From the NCBI GenBank assembly GCA_033980235.1, contig CM067075.1:6392668-6456667 (forward strand): 64,000 bases of DNA. Reading direction: 5' to 3'. The DNA comes from Diadema setosum (lineage: Eukaryota > Echinodermata > Echinoidea > Diadematoida > Diadematidae). This document shows positions 48,349-60,940 of this stretch, piece by piece. Position numbers and translations under genes: made by a program. Every line of letters starts with the position of its first letter. The stretch's first letter is position 1. The notes under the pieces are model-generated. The model ran no database searches and was not told where the DNA came from. It saw only the letters and a program-made list of their open reading frames with translations.

Positions 48349-51003
48349 CACTGGCGTAGCCAGGGGGGGGCGATGGGGGCGGTCGCCCCCCCTAAGATTT
48401 GGACCGGGGATTTGGGAGGCGGAAAAAAAAAAATGCGTGTATACTGTATGCATGCACATGAAGCGGGTCTCCTTTGCAACCTTTCATCAAATAAGATATT
48501 TTTTTGAATATTTCACTCAAAGTGTGCACCAGATCGTTGAATTTCAATTCAAAATATGCAAAATCTCTCGTGCTTGGGAGGGGGTATCCCCCTCCCAAAC
48601 CCTCCCCCTCTGTGCCTCTTTCCCTAGCTTAGTACACTTTTTAGATTTACGCACACACACAAAATATGAATAATTCTGAGTGCACAAGAATCACTTATAT
48701 TCCGAAAACTCAAGGTTCCCTCATGTATAAGGGGAATTTCCCCTTTTAATCTACCCTTTCCTCCCTCAGCCCCCCCCCCCCCCCATCAGTTTCAATCACG
48801 TTTTTTTTTTTTTTTTTTTTTTTTTTTGGGGGGGGGGGGGGTGATTTCCCAAATGTTGATTCCATCAAATATGCGTATACGAGATATATCAATTTCAGGC
48901 AAAAGCTCCATCGGAAGGGAAGGGTGGAGATAACACTTCTCCCTGATCGCCCGCCCCTCCCCCCCCCCCCTCTTCCGCCATGCATAGAAGTAGACTGTTT
49001 AGACGCTTTATTTCAATTCTAAAAACGCAAAAGCTCCGCGAGCGGGAGGGGGAATTCCCCTTCCCCTAAGCTCTACCTCACTAGACTTTATACATACACA
49101 CAGATGGTGCACATTCGGAATAAGAGCTAAATTCCGTGATTTTAACACTTCGATCAAAAAGTATTGCACCAAAAATTTGCACCAGATCGCTGAATTTCAG
49201 GTCTGAAAACGCAAAATCACCTTCGTGTGGGAGGGGATATGCCCCTATCTACACCCTCGTGTGCATGCTTTTTCTGTTTGATTGCTGAACTGCAGACAGC
49301 GTTCATGATATTCAGTGTAAGAATTAATACAAGAAGATTATTTAAATGATATACCATTTTATAGGCAAATTGTTCAATAATAATCTACACTAAAATATAC
49401 TGCAACCTTAAACAAGTGGGACTGTTTCAACTCCTTAAAACACGCAAAAACATGCATCAAATTGCACCATTTGCAACATCAAAATGCAAAAAGTTCTCAC
49501 CGTGGGAGGGGGGACACCCCCCTCCCACACCCTCCCCTCCCCCCTCTCTCGCTCCGCTCGCCCGGGTTCAGTCGCGTTCATGATATTCAGTGAAAAGAAT
49601 TAACACAAGAAGTGTATTTAAATTGTACCATTTTATAGGCAAATTGTTCAATAATAATCTACATCAAAATATACTGCTACCTCAAACAAGTGGGACTGTT
49701 TCTCGTCGATAAAACGCGCAAAAACATGCATCAAATTGCACCATTTACAACATCAAAATGCAAAAAGTTCTTACCGTGGGAGGGGGGACACCCCCCTCCC
49801 ACACCCTCTCCTCCCCCCTAGCTCGCTCCGCTCGCTCGGGTTCAGTCGCGTTCATGATATTCAGTGAAAAGAATTAATATTGAGAAGTGTGTTTAAATTA
49901 TACCATTTTATAGGCAAATTGTTCAATAATAATCTACACTAAAATATACTGCTACCTTAAACAAGTAGGACTGTTTCACGTCGATAAAACGAGCAAAAAC
50001 ATGCATCAAATTGCACCATTTGCAACATCAAAATGCAAAAAGTTCTTACCGCGGGAGGGGGGACACCCCCCTCCCACACCCTCCCCTCCCCCTTCGCTCG
50101 CTCCGCTCGCTCGGGTTCAGTCGCATTCATGATATTCAGTGAAAAGAATTAACACAAGAAGTGTATTTAAATTGTACCATTTTATAGGCAAATTGTTCAA
50201 TAATAATCTACATCAAAATATACTGCTACCTCAAACAAGTGGGACTGTTTCTCGTCGATAAAACGCGCAAAAACATGCATCAAATTGCACCATTTACAAC
50301 ATCAAAATGCAAAAAGTTCTTACCGTGGGAGGGGGGGACGCCCCCCCTCCCACACCCTCCCCTCCCCCCTAGCTCGCTCCGCTCGCTCGGGTTCAGTCGC
50401 GTTCATGATATTCAGTGAAAAGAATTAACACAGGAAGTGTATTTTAATTGTACCATTTGATAGGCAAATTGTTCAATAATAATCTACATCAAAATATACT
50501 GCAACCTTAAACAAGTGGGACTGTTTCTCGTCGACAAAACGCGCAAAAACATGCATCAAATTGCACCATTTACAACATCAAAATGCAAAAAGTTCTTACC
50601 GTGGGAGGGGGGACACCCCCCCTCCCACACCCTCCCCTCGCCCCTCGCTCGCTCCGCTCGCTCGGGTTCAGTCGCGTTCATGATATTCAGTGAAAAGAAT
50701 TAATATTGAGAAGTGTGTTTAAATTATACCATTTTATAGGCAAATTGTTCAATAATAATCTACACTAAAATATACTGCTACCTTAAACAAGTAGGACTGT
50801 TTCACGTCGATAAAACGAGCAAAAACATGCATCAAATTGCACCATTTGCAACATCAAAATGCAAAAAGTTCTTACCGCGGGAGGGGGGACACCCCCCTCC
50901 CACACCCTCCCCCCCTCGCTCGCTCCGCTCGCTCGGGCTCGGTCGCTTCGCTCCCTCGCAGACTAACCGCCCCCCCTAAGATCAAATCCTGGCTACGCCG
51001 TTG
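48349..51003. mobile_element. hAT-like TIR element, 2.65 kb, 8-bp target duplication
   Basis: CTACAGAC stands at 48341-48348 and 51004-51011, directly outside inverted ends CACTGGCGTAGCCAGG (left) and CAACGGCGTAGCCAGG (right, complemented). The 8-bp duplication and CA.. termini fit the hAT superfamily. It encodes no recognisable transposase. The interior is a homogenised satellite (49301-50950) with decayed units to the left and long homopolymers (C 48771-48784, T 48801-48827, G 48828-48841). Confidence 0.88.
49301..50950. repeat. 275-bp satellite array inside the 48.3 kb element
   Basis: Unit starts at 49301, 49577, 49851, 50126, 50402 and 50677 (ATTCATGATATTCAGTG..). Each contains a perfect hairpin (GGGAGGGGGGACACCCCCC with the rest TCCC) and CTCGCTCCGCTCGCTCG near its end. 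Units 49851 and 50677 share variants absent from 49577 and 50126, for example AATATTGAGAAG and AACGAGC, so there are at least two subtypes in an A-B-A-A'-B order. Confidence 0.92.
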
Positions 51004-51011
51004 CTACAGAC

Positions 51012-51746
51012 TCATTTGGATTCGATTCGGTCAGAAAAAAAAGGCAGATACTACGCTGGAGACTGAGCCACCTCGCCGCTCCAGTTTACAGCTGCTTTGA
51101 TAACAGTAATGCAAACGTTGAAGCCATGGAAAGACATGTGACTTCATAGAGAAACACTACTACGTCATAAAATAGATCATGATCTATCCATTCTGTCAGA
51201 TTATGTTGCTTTTCATCGTCCACAACATAATATTCTCTTGAAAGACAATACTGCTGAAGCGTGTAAATCTTCATTAGACAGCACTCCTATTTTCAACCCT
51301 TATAATCCTCATAACCTGCATAAAAACAAAATGTAATGCAACCACAGACGTGAGATTCTTTTGAGAGGAAAGCTTAGTCCCGTGTGCCTGCAGTCGGCGT
51401 CTGGGATAGGATCTATAACACAGTTCTTTATCCCCAGAGTTTGAAGACGCGAACTTCAATATTGCTTGTATCGAACCTCGACAATCACTTACTCTGTCAT
51501 GTCTATGTACCCCCAAAAGGCACTACATTGAATCACACACACTTACAGTGTATACACACATACTTATGTGCTGTGTCGTCAGACTGGGGTGTATGGAAAC
51601 TGTCCAAAAGCCCTCTTATTCTATATCTTGTTTCTCAATATGCCAGCAGCAGTAATAATGAGGATTCTGATCGAGGTATAATATTACTGACTAGAAGAGA
51701 GATTAGTGTTTACGTGATTCGACTATAGGGATGTTAGAAAAGGACG
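51012..51746. other. No gene seen
   Basis: Ordinary sequence between two elements. An open frame of about 115 codons at 51384-51728 lacks recognisable features. Confidence 0.5.
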
Positions 51747-52136
51747 TTAAAGGGATAGTATAGTATTGGTCAAGATAAGAATTGGGCTTTTAACTTTTTG
51801 CGAGATATCAAGAAACCACTTATGAAATAGTACAGAGCATACCATTTTAAGAGGAATTTAGAGTTTATTTCATGAAAATCGGTTTTGCAATGGATGAGAC
51901 ATCAAAAAATAAAGTAAAACAAAGCGATTGTAATAAAAGGTGGGTCCCACCTTTTATTAGGATTGCTCTGTTTTGGATATCTCGGCCATTTCAAAACCAA
52001 TTTTTATCAAACAAAACGCTGAATTCCTCTTGGAATTACACACTCTTTCATATTTCATACAGGTTTCTCATTATCTCGCCCCAAAATGTTAGAAACCTGA
52101 AGTTAGCTCTCAACTAAAACTATACGATCCTTTTAA
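51747..52136. repeat. Family 2 MITE, copy 4
   Basis: TTAA at 51747-51750 and 52133-52136. The centre is AAAGGTGGGTCCCACCTTT, a perfect 19-base palindrome in line with the other copies. Confidence 0.85.
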
Positions 52137-52399
52137 AGTAGCAGATCATACATCGATTTACTTACGAGGCTGAACTTAGCTTTCACTTTATTTCAAAAAG
52201 TTCTCCATCAAAGGCTTAACGGTACCACATTCAGAGGAGTATAACGTTTTCACATTTGGCGGCGTTCTGTGTCTGAAATATTTCACATCTCTGCGCATAC
52301 TTACATTGAATTTATTCGTATATGTACAATAATATATGAAATATAGCTTGAATACGTCATATATATTTTATGTATATACATTTACATGTTGGATAAAAT

Positions 52400-53086
52400 A
52401 TGACCCTGCATCACAAAACCAACAAGAAGTCGCCAGACATGGATTTTTAGTTAAGGGCAGATTCTGAAAGAGCAGACTCTAAGTTTCAAAATGATGTATC
52501 AATTCAAATGGACTCCCCTAACCTACCTAAATACTGGAAAGAAAGCACACACTCTGGAAAAGTGTGAACTTAGAAAAGAGGCTCTGAAGTACAGGGTCAA
52601 CTCAAACACTTAATCTTTACCCAGCCGTGCTAGCAGTGCGAGGAAAGAGACAAAACACAGGATGTAAGCCACGGGAGCAACAACAATGAAGAGATTATCA
52701 GATTAAGCTAAAATTGAGCATGTTCTATTCACATATTCTGTCCATGATTAACGCAAACTTTCAAAGCAATAGCATTATTCTTTCGAAAGTTATTACACTT
52801 GAAAGTGAAGAGTGTGCAAAGGATTTCAAGAAATGAAAAGGGGCCTCTAAGACATAGCTGATTATTCTACTCTCCCCAAAAAAGGGTTGTAAAAGAAATG
52901 CTAAAAGCACACTTTCATATTCATGTTATGATCCCAAACTAAAGAATAATGTAGAAGGAGGATAGCTCTTTCAGAATATATGAAAAACTCAAGATTGACT
53001 CGGTTGGCCCATTTCACTTTTTTTTTGAGTCCTCACGTAAATCCAAGGGCTGCGACTTTTTGTTGGTTTTGTGATACACGGTCACA
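52400..53086. repeat. TIR element, TGACC-GCATCACAAAACC ends
   Basis: Left end TGACCCTGCATCACAAAACC followed by AACAAGAAGTCGC; right end, complemented, TGACCGTGTATCACAAAACC followed by AACAAAAAGTCGC. Interior about 600 bp, no coding potential noticed. Confidence 0.75.
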
Positions 53087-53598
53087 AATGCCCCTCAAAA
53101 AGAGAAAGGACTGATTTGCTCTCTTTCAGTCTCGAACAATGTTTGTATAACAAAGTGGAACTATCGTCAAACAACGTAAAAATACTGTATAGTATGTATT
53201 AAGCCTACACACGGAGTCACGTTTTCTTTGCCGGACCAAAGAATCCAAATAAAATATGTCAAATACAACTATGATATCATGTATTGTAGTTGTTTGTGTG
53301 TGGGTCTTTGTTACACAGGTTGGTTGTGTCACAAGCCTTGATATAATCATGCAGAGAGGAATAGGGAAAGAAAGGGGGAGTGAAATTTGGATACAGATAC
53401 GGTTAAAGGATGGTGAACGAGACATTAAAATCAAGAAAATTATACAAAAGAAGGTGTCAAAGCAGAGGGAAATGTCTGTTAAAACATATTTTTTATGTGA
53501 CTTTTTAAAATATATTCGTACCACTGAAAAATCGCGAGTTAAAACTGACTGATTTACTTCACCGATTTTCGCTCCAGAACGGCCGTCTTTTTCGGGGT

Positions 53599-55775
53599 CC
53601 TAAAATATGACGTCATGACATGGACGAACGTACCCTTTACGATCGAGTGTGTGTGCAGCGCTAGCTACATCGAGTCCGCCATTCATAAAGCACGTAGTTC
53701 TTTGTGAGCGGATGCAATACAATACTGTACCTTGCCTGTCTTTAGTCGCATCTGCTTTATCGGCAGAAACAGCAGGGTAAAATGTACCATTATATTAAAA
53801 AAGAAGAAGATATGAATGAATAAATAAATAAATAAATAATAGCCATAATAATACTAAAAATATAGTCTAAAGCAACGTCAGTAGCGAACCGCCGAGTCCC
53901 CGCCGGAGTCGTCAGACATTGTTTCTGCGCCATCTGTGGGATCATTTCGAAACCGTCTAACGGTTGTTCACAGTGGCTAGTTGTTTTCGTCAAATTTTCT
54001 ATGTGCTTGTAAATATCTGTAAATAAATTGTATTATAATGTAAATAGCACCAGTCTGCAAGAATCTTCAGGCTATTGAAGGAGGCAGACTTAACCAGAAG
54101 AAGAAGAAGAAGAAGAGCTATAGTTTGGTGTGTAGCCCCACTACATATCGACCACATTCTTTTAAACGCGTATAATTCGCGCACTGAACACTTAGTACGC
54201 ACTTCTCTGCACGCAAAGCACATAAAAATGGATCGGCTTTGAATGTAGATGAGGATGGTGTGGGAAAACGCGATAATTCACTGTTCATTAATGGTTTTAA
54301 TCAAGGACAAAATTTCGAATAAATATTTACACCGAATCGTAATGACAGCACAATGTAATGTCTATTGAAGTTCCTAAAAAGCTTCGTTGACGTTTTCTAC
54401 AACACGGTGTTCAATACAACTCGGTTTGCGTGCATTGTCAATGCAAAAAACAGCGGTCGATCCTGATAACGCAATTTACCGCGGGGAGCTGAAACGAGGC
54501 CACGCTAGTTCGTCGGCGATATTTTTGCACTGAAACTTCGAATCGAAAAGAGAACAACGGCATTTGATAGAGCTGGATTTTCTCAATCACGTAGGTCAAG
54601 TTTTTTACGTGAATTTCAGTGTTAAATATTCTTATCAAGCAAATAAACATTAGGCGGTCGATGAGTAGTAGGTCCAACCCTAATAGGCTACTCCACTACG
54701 TAGATCCTTACGTTAGCTAGGTCAGAGTTCTTGTTCTACCGTAACGTTAATAGGCTCTACTACTGTATACTAACTAGGCCTATTAAACGGTTACTATAAG
54801 CCGTTTAAGAGTATGGTTGAGGGGTCTAGATATCGCGCACGAAAATTTGAAATGCTCTTATAATAGAAGTTATTCCATAATCGTACCTGAATTTCTCAAT
54901 GAATATCACGAAAATGCAGAAAAATCACCTCCCAGAATCTCCTGATGATACGATGACGGAGTAGTGCGCTGTCGCCGTTTGTATGTCGGACTTTTTTTTA
55001 TGCGTTCACCTTCTCGGGGTATGTAAAGATCGCGCAGCTGCCCTATGTAGTTTCATGCGTGAAAGTGTCTGCCCCTCTCTGCGGCTGTAGCGTGCTTCGG
55101 CTTTCGTAGAATATTATCAACGATCGATCGAAGAAATTACGAATTCTATCGGCTACGATCATACGAACGAGACAAGCGAGACGACACGTCTAGGCTACAA
55201 CATCCTTAAAAAAAAAGATTTTAAGCTAAGGTAGGTAAATATTTATAACGTAAAAAATTGGAAATTTAGTGAAAAATTTGTTCCAAAAAATTGGAAATTT
55301 AGTGAAAAATTTGTTTGAAATCTAAATTTCTTACCTGCTTCCTTCTCATTTTTAGCGGTTGTCAGGTATGTTTATTCCATGGGCGTATCGGCAAATTTTG
55401 CGCTTAGTCTTACGCGTATTAATGCTTGCTATACGCAGTTACGCTATGCGCGATCATTACGTCCCTGCGCGAGACCTAGTACCCTTACTATACAGACTGA
55501 GGCGCGAAAGCGCAAGTAGAAATTTAAAAAGGTATACTTCATGGTAATTCGAAGGAAGATGGATTCAATAAGTGAAATTATAACTCACTTTTGCTTGATA
55601 GGGTAAACAAGACACGTACAGATACCTCGGTGCACTCAGGTCATCATGCGGAATTCACGCTTTGAATGCGAACCACGGCGTGATACAGAGCGTAGCTAGC
55701 TTAGGTGCAAAGTTAGTTAGCGTCGAGCGCAGGGCTGATTCGTCCATGTCATGACGTCATAATTTTGGTCACCAA
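53599..55775. repeat. Possible large inverted-end element, 2.2 kb
   Basis: ATGACGTCATGACATGGACGAA at 53607-53628 has a complement at about 55742-55763. Identity continues patchily toward CGCTAGCTAC/GTAGCTAGC and away from it. The boundaries and a target duplication could not be fixed. Inside are (AATA)n at 53818-53840, (AAG)n at 54094-54118 and a GC-richer stretch. Confidence 0.45.
55252..55317. repeat. Tandem duplication of 33 bp
   Basis: AAAAAATTGGAAATTTAGTG and 13 more bases occur twice head to tail with two differences at the end. Confidence 0.9.
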
Positions 55776-55788
55776 AATTTCGCCATCA

Positions 55789-57191
55789 GGGCCGGTATTC
55801 CATAAACTAGATAAGCATGCTTAAGTCAGAAAATCTAAGCAATTTTGCTTATTTTCTGGCTAAGACAAAATTCTTAGCCAAAGTTCGTATTCCATAAAAA
55901 TTTGCGAAGAATTTGTCTGAGCATTTGGCTAAGAATTTTGCTAAGAATTCTGCCTTAGCTAAGACAGATTTCGGCTTGCTCGTTAAGCATATTTGCTTTA
56001 AAAATGTGCCGTCGGTATTCCATAACGACATTTGTCTAAGAAATTTACCCTAAGTTTAAGCCAGCTATGAGCTGTCTTAACTTGGGTTCCAGTAAGAAAA
56101 TTAAACAAACAAGCTAGTTCATCAGTAATGTACATGTATAATGAAATGAGTTCAGGGTCTGACGAAGAGTCTCGCGTGTGCGTCTCGTCGGACCACAGGA
56201 ATACGTGCGGTAGAAACTCGGTGGGGAATCGGGGGGGGGGGGGGCGGGGGAGGGTATGTGTTGCGCGTACATGCGTGCCCTCGACCACCCGACCTCGTTC
56301 TCAGCGCGCATTAGCGGCGGAGGAGCGCGCAGTTGGGGAGGAACGCGCATAGCCCGGATAAGTCAGTCAGTATACATAACCCGCCTAGCTTGTGTGTACT
56401 ACGCTTTTTACGTACGCCATCGTCCTAACGTTAGTAGACTTCTACTTCATGCCCTTACGTATGTGCGGCGATCACAGTTTGTGTATCGAGTCAGGCGAAC
56501 TGAAGCGTCCTCTCGACGGCTAGCTCTATCGGATCGGTGAGTACGGAATACTAATTACTATTCTAGTGACGTTAGGTTGTAAACATAAGTACTCGCTTTG
56601 AGTTTGATTCCCGTGATTTTATGATGTTCACTCGGGTGTCGTACTTGAAATGTGGCGTGATAATTGCGGTGTGACCGTGAGGTGAGTCTCAAAATGTCCG
56701 CAATTTTGGCCGAAAAGATCCAAAACAACATGTCACTGTTAGTGTTAGGTCTAGCCTACTACTAGAACCCTAGTATAAGTAGCCCGTTTACTGACATGTG
56801 TAGTGTTACACTTAGGCACTGTGAGACCTAGAGCAATATGAAGACGTTGCTCCTATAAAGCCTCTAATAACAACCTAAAATTGTTAATTACCGCTTAGTT
56901 TTCTACATCTCTTCCTATGGGTGGTTAGGGCCGTTGCGATATCTGCTTAAACACGTAAAATACATAGACTTTCACCGCGGGGAAGCTGTTCGCGAACAGT
57001 GATGACTTGAGTATCTTGCTTATGACGTCACCAGAATTTAAGGTTTTTGCTTAGCCAAATCGCCCGACTTAAGAAAAATGTCCTAAAGCTTATGGAATAC
57101 CGTTTAAGCAATTTTCTTAGCTAAGCAAAAATCTTAGACAAATTGCTTAGACTTAAGCAATTTGTCTTAGAAGTTTATGGAATACCGGCCC
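55789..57191. repeat. TIR element, GGGCCGGTATTCCATAAA ends
   Basis: Left end GGGCCGGTATTCCATAAACT, right end complement (AGTTTATGGAATACCGGCCC). CAG may be a 3-bp duplication. TAAGCAATTTTGCTTA-like words repeat toward both ends. A CpG-rich segment with a GTGAGT donor lies inside. Confidence 0.8.
56140..56690 (+). promoter_or_regulatory. CpG-richer stretch, possible transcript start (speculative)
   Basis: Rich in CG and GCG words compared with its surroundings, including a G run at 56230-56241, and followed by strong donor-like words (GATCG|GTGAGT at 56536/56537 and GTGAG|GTGAGT near 56683). It could be a first exon of the transcript suggested at 59.6-62.8 kb. It lies inside the 55.8 kb element. 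No core promoter sequence is clear. Confidence 0.25.
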
Positions 57192-57844
57192 AGATCGCGT
57201 TCAGGGGCCTGTTTCACTAACATGGGAAATCGATCCAACCCAAGACCGATCCCAACTGTGGGATTGATACCATCCTGGGAACGACTCTTGTGACGCGTTT
57301 CATCAAATCGATCTTTGGGTGGGAACGATAATTAATTGAGTTCGACTGATTCAATCATAGTGAACGAGGCTGTGATCGATAGTGAGAGGTAAAGGAGAGA
57401 AACATGGTAATGACAACTAAGCAGAAGGTACGGTAAAGAAACATTGAAATTAATATTTCGTGGTCAAATTCCATTTTCAGTGTGCAAATTCCATCTTAGC
57501 ATGATATGTTTATTGTAATTTCCATGGCCGATGCCATTCCAAGTCTGTTCTGGCAGTGATAAGGAAATAGTGTCCAACGATTCCTTTACTTTGTTCGTAT
57601 TGAACATGTTCATCGTAACAATCGTGATTTGCTTAGTCCCATGTGTGTAATTACGCAAACGTAGGTCAGTCTACATCTACTACTGATACGGTAGTCCACG
57701 TCTAGCTCCGTTTTTGCTTCGTTCATGCTTGCCGACTCACGACTGTAGACCTAGAGTATATCTGTAGATTTGTTAGAACTTGTCACTGATAAGATTGCGA
57801 TTAAGTGAGCTTCGAGTAACGGTGTGAACTGTCGGCAATATCGC

Positions 57845-58657
57845 AGAAGGTCAATTCCATTGTGACTTATGGGACAAAGTGACAATAATTTTCGGCCATT
57901 TCAAACCAGTATTTTGAGAAAATAGTTGCATCAAATGCATTTTTCTCAGTTCATGGTTAGATCTATCATATCACAGTTTATGAAAACACCATACTTAGTT
58001 TGAAAAGTATCATTGCATTACATACAGCAACGAAAACTTGCTGTCGTGACTTATGGGACATCTGAGGACCACCGTTTTTCACATGGGAAAGTAAGTTCTA
58101 AAATATTCTTACACACAGAGTCTCTGGAAAGATATTTTCTTTCCTGAATGTAGCAAAGAGTTGGTGCTTACCCTGAGCCAAGTGGTATGAATATCTACTC
58201 ATTGGTACAGTAGCAGGATAGGGAAAACCAGTGTGACTGATGGGACACAAAAACGTGACTTATGGGACGCTATCAACTACCACATTTTGAGATTGAGAGA
58301 ATAATATTTACTGATGCCGGAACAAGTTCTAGAACATCATAAAACCAATCTATGACCAAAGAACATTCAGAAAATAAGCCATCTGAGAATTACACAAGCT
58401 TTATTATGGTCATGATAGTGTATCAGAAATGATACATAATTTCTGCAAAAATTGGCAATTTTCATGAAAAATGAAGGTTTTTCGGACATAACTCCTCTCC
58501 ATGTTCACCGATGTTCACAAATGAGGTATCAAAATATCCGTTGTGAAAGGCTGCTTTGAGTAAACAATACCAGATCATCTAATTAAGCTTCATTAGTCAT
58601 CTATACTCAATAGTTTGATTTTCATAAAATGCAACCTTTCGATGGAATTGACCAGAA
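57845..58657. repeat. Element with AGGTCAATTCCAT ends
   Basis: GGTCAATTCCAT at 57849 and its complement at 58642-58653, both with AGAA outside (57845-57848 and 58654-58657), a likely 4-bp duplication. It contains four copies of GTGACTTATGGGAC (57862, 58046, 58233 as GTGACTGATGGGAC, 58255). Confidence 0.6.
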
Positions 58658-59572
58658 GCCGCTAGGCGATCGCGTAGGCTGTCTAACGTTTGTTTAGTGT
58701 CTACCAGTACCACTGTAGGGGACTAGGGGCATAGGGCCTAGACCTGTTTAAAATTCAAAGTTTGATCCTCCTCCGGACAGACGGATTTTCTGTCTAGAAA
58801 CTCTAACGTTAGACCCTCTAGACCTCTACTCTTCATCACAATCACAATTGAGTCTCTCTTGTCTAGACCTTGACTCTGTAGAACTGTTCAATTTGAACAA
58901 TGCAGTAGATTCCATTATTTATAGATCCCTAGGCCTAGATCTACCACTAGTAACTAGATCTATTCGTACTACTACTAGACTAGACGCTAACTATATATCC
59001 TACAGTATAGCCCTGCGTTTATGTCGCTGTACACAAGTGATAGCGCACGGCATAGGGCGGGCTAACTAGTCTAGACGCTAGATTGTGTAGTTACAAGTTA
59101 GCTAACGTCAGTATCGGAGATATCTAGTCAGTAGATCTAACATTAGATTAGTCAAGAACTAGATTCAGAGTATGGCAACGTAGCATGCTGATTCTATTAT
59201 AGACCTCGGGTATCTTTGATTTTGTTTTCGGTGCTAGGTAGTTCTACTCGGTATCCATGGTTGTTTACTCGACCCTATACGGATGTTATCTCAAATTTCA
59301 CTACTGTTATATAGGAACAAGCCATCCATAATTCGACTATAACACTGTCCTAAATTTGACAACCTGGTATGTGTAAAGACTTAATTCAATGCTTTTACGT
59401 TATGTCATATTTTGACTCGAGAGGTTGAAATGTTGTGCATTTCTTTTTTTGTGGTGGGGAGGGGGGGGGGGGGGGGGGGTTACACCAAATTGTACCAGAC
59501 TGCACCAAAGTTAATTCATAACACCATATAGCCTATTTCAATATGCATCCCTCAATGTGTCGGTTACTTCAG
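58658..59572. other. No gene seen
   Basis: Rich in TAGAC/CTAGA words, with a G run at 59459-59480. Confidence 0.5.
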
Positions 59573-59690
59573 GTAAGATAACCTAGGCAGCAGTGCAGCG
59601 TATGTTGTGAAGAGCGAGGTCTTCACAGTAACCATGTGCAAGTCAATGTCAATATCAACAATTTCCTTTACTGAGTTGGTTCCATCGTAG
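59573..59690 (+). ncRNA. Candidate exon, unknown transcript
   Basis: Bounded by ACTTCAG and a strong donor, TAG|GTGAGT. The longest internal frame reaches a stop right at the donor, so it is probably non-coding or UTR. Confidence 0.3.
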
Positions 59691-59968
59691 GTGAGTGATT
59701 GGAAAAAAGCTGGCAGTATTTCCTGCCATTTCCATGCAATTTGATATTACCTTGATTACAGTGAAAATCAAAATATTTCTACATGGGTATGAAAATACAA
59801 TGTACAAATGCACGTCAGTGCCACTTCCTTTCCCCCCTAATGTGTTAAGTGATGACAGACAAATTTGAGAAAAGAACTAGAGCTTGATATATTTTATTTG
59901 TCATATCATATTTCTACACTACAGAATTTTATATTTAAACTTTGTAATCTGCTTTATTCTGTCATCAG

Positions 59969-60087
59969 CACGGACTGGCTCTGAATGTGATGCGCTCTTC
60001 CACTCAGTGGACAAGAGAACCGTGCAACCCTTATGAGAGAGGTGAATTCCTGACCAGGCTTTGAGCTCATTGATTGACTGGAAAGGT
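59969..60087 (+). ncRNA. Candidate exon, unknown transcript
   Basis: Acceptor CTGTCATCAG at 59968 and donor GGT|GTAAGT at 60087/60088. One frame is open from the start to TGA at 60062-60064, reading VMRSSTQWTREPCNPYERG and then EFLTRL. An alternative donor at 60041 would join an open frame to 60945, but the polypyrimidine tract favours the acceptor at 60940. No homology recognised. Confidence 0.35.
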
Positions 60088-60940
60088 GTAAGTTTAAATT
60101 CTTCATTTTTTTTTAATGTATTATCTATACCCAGTTTTACAACTCAATCATACTATTGTGGGAGGGGAAATTCATTAAATGAGGATGTGGTGGTAATGGT
60201 ATTTCTGATCACTATACCTATGTACATTTTTATCCTTATGATGACAACATGTACTTTGAATGCTTATTTTCCTGATACCAAATGTGAAATTTCCTTGAAT
60301 TCATATTTTTTGTAGTGTCTTGAATCTGCCTCCTTCAGAGGAAATATAAATTCTTCTCTTTCTTCTCTGTAAAGGATAGTCCCATACTTCCAGTTGGTGT
60401 TATGTGATGCAGCATTGGCAAATCAAGATCAATAAAATGGCATGTGATATCTCATATGAATCCAAAACCCTGAATGTGCAGAAAGCTCTGTTGAAACCAA
60501 AGTTGAATAATGTCAAATAATGTCCAACGCAAGTGTCGGTATGGAGACCAAAAATGCAAGTATTGTAATATTTAACTTTAAAATTAGCACTATTGCCCAT
60601 CATTTTTTGTATTAAGTCCTAAGAGATTTGACCTCATTTATTGGCAGATTGACATCTATTTGCAACATGACTTTGTCTGAAATTTCGCTAGATATCAAAA
60701 TGAAAAACAACATAACTTGGGCTAGAGATGTGATGTGATCTGTAGCTTCCATGTAATACAGACCTATACAATGCCCTCATGCTATGTCTTCTCTTTTATT
60801 TGCAAAATAATCTTTAGCTTTAAGTATGGCAGAGTCATTACAGAATTAATGTGATAGGGAGAAAAAAAAAAAACTAAACCGAGTAATAAAACCATTTTCT
60901 GGTTCAATACGTCTTGAATGTTTCTCTTTTTCTTCCTCAG

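Noticed and set aside
49301..50950. CRISPR-like array because of regular repeats
   Set aside because: Direct 275-bp units without unique spacers, in a eukaryotic genome, inside a transposon; a satellite, not a CRISPR.
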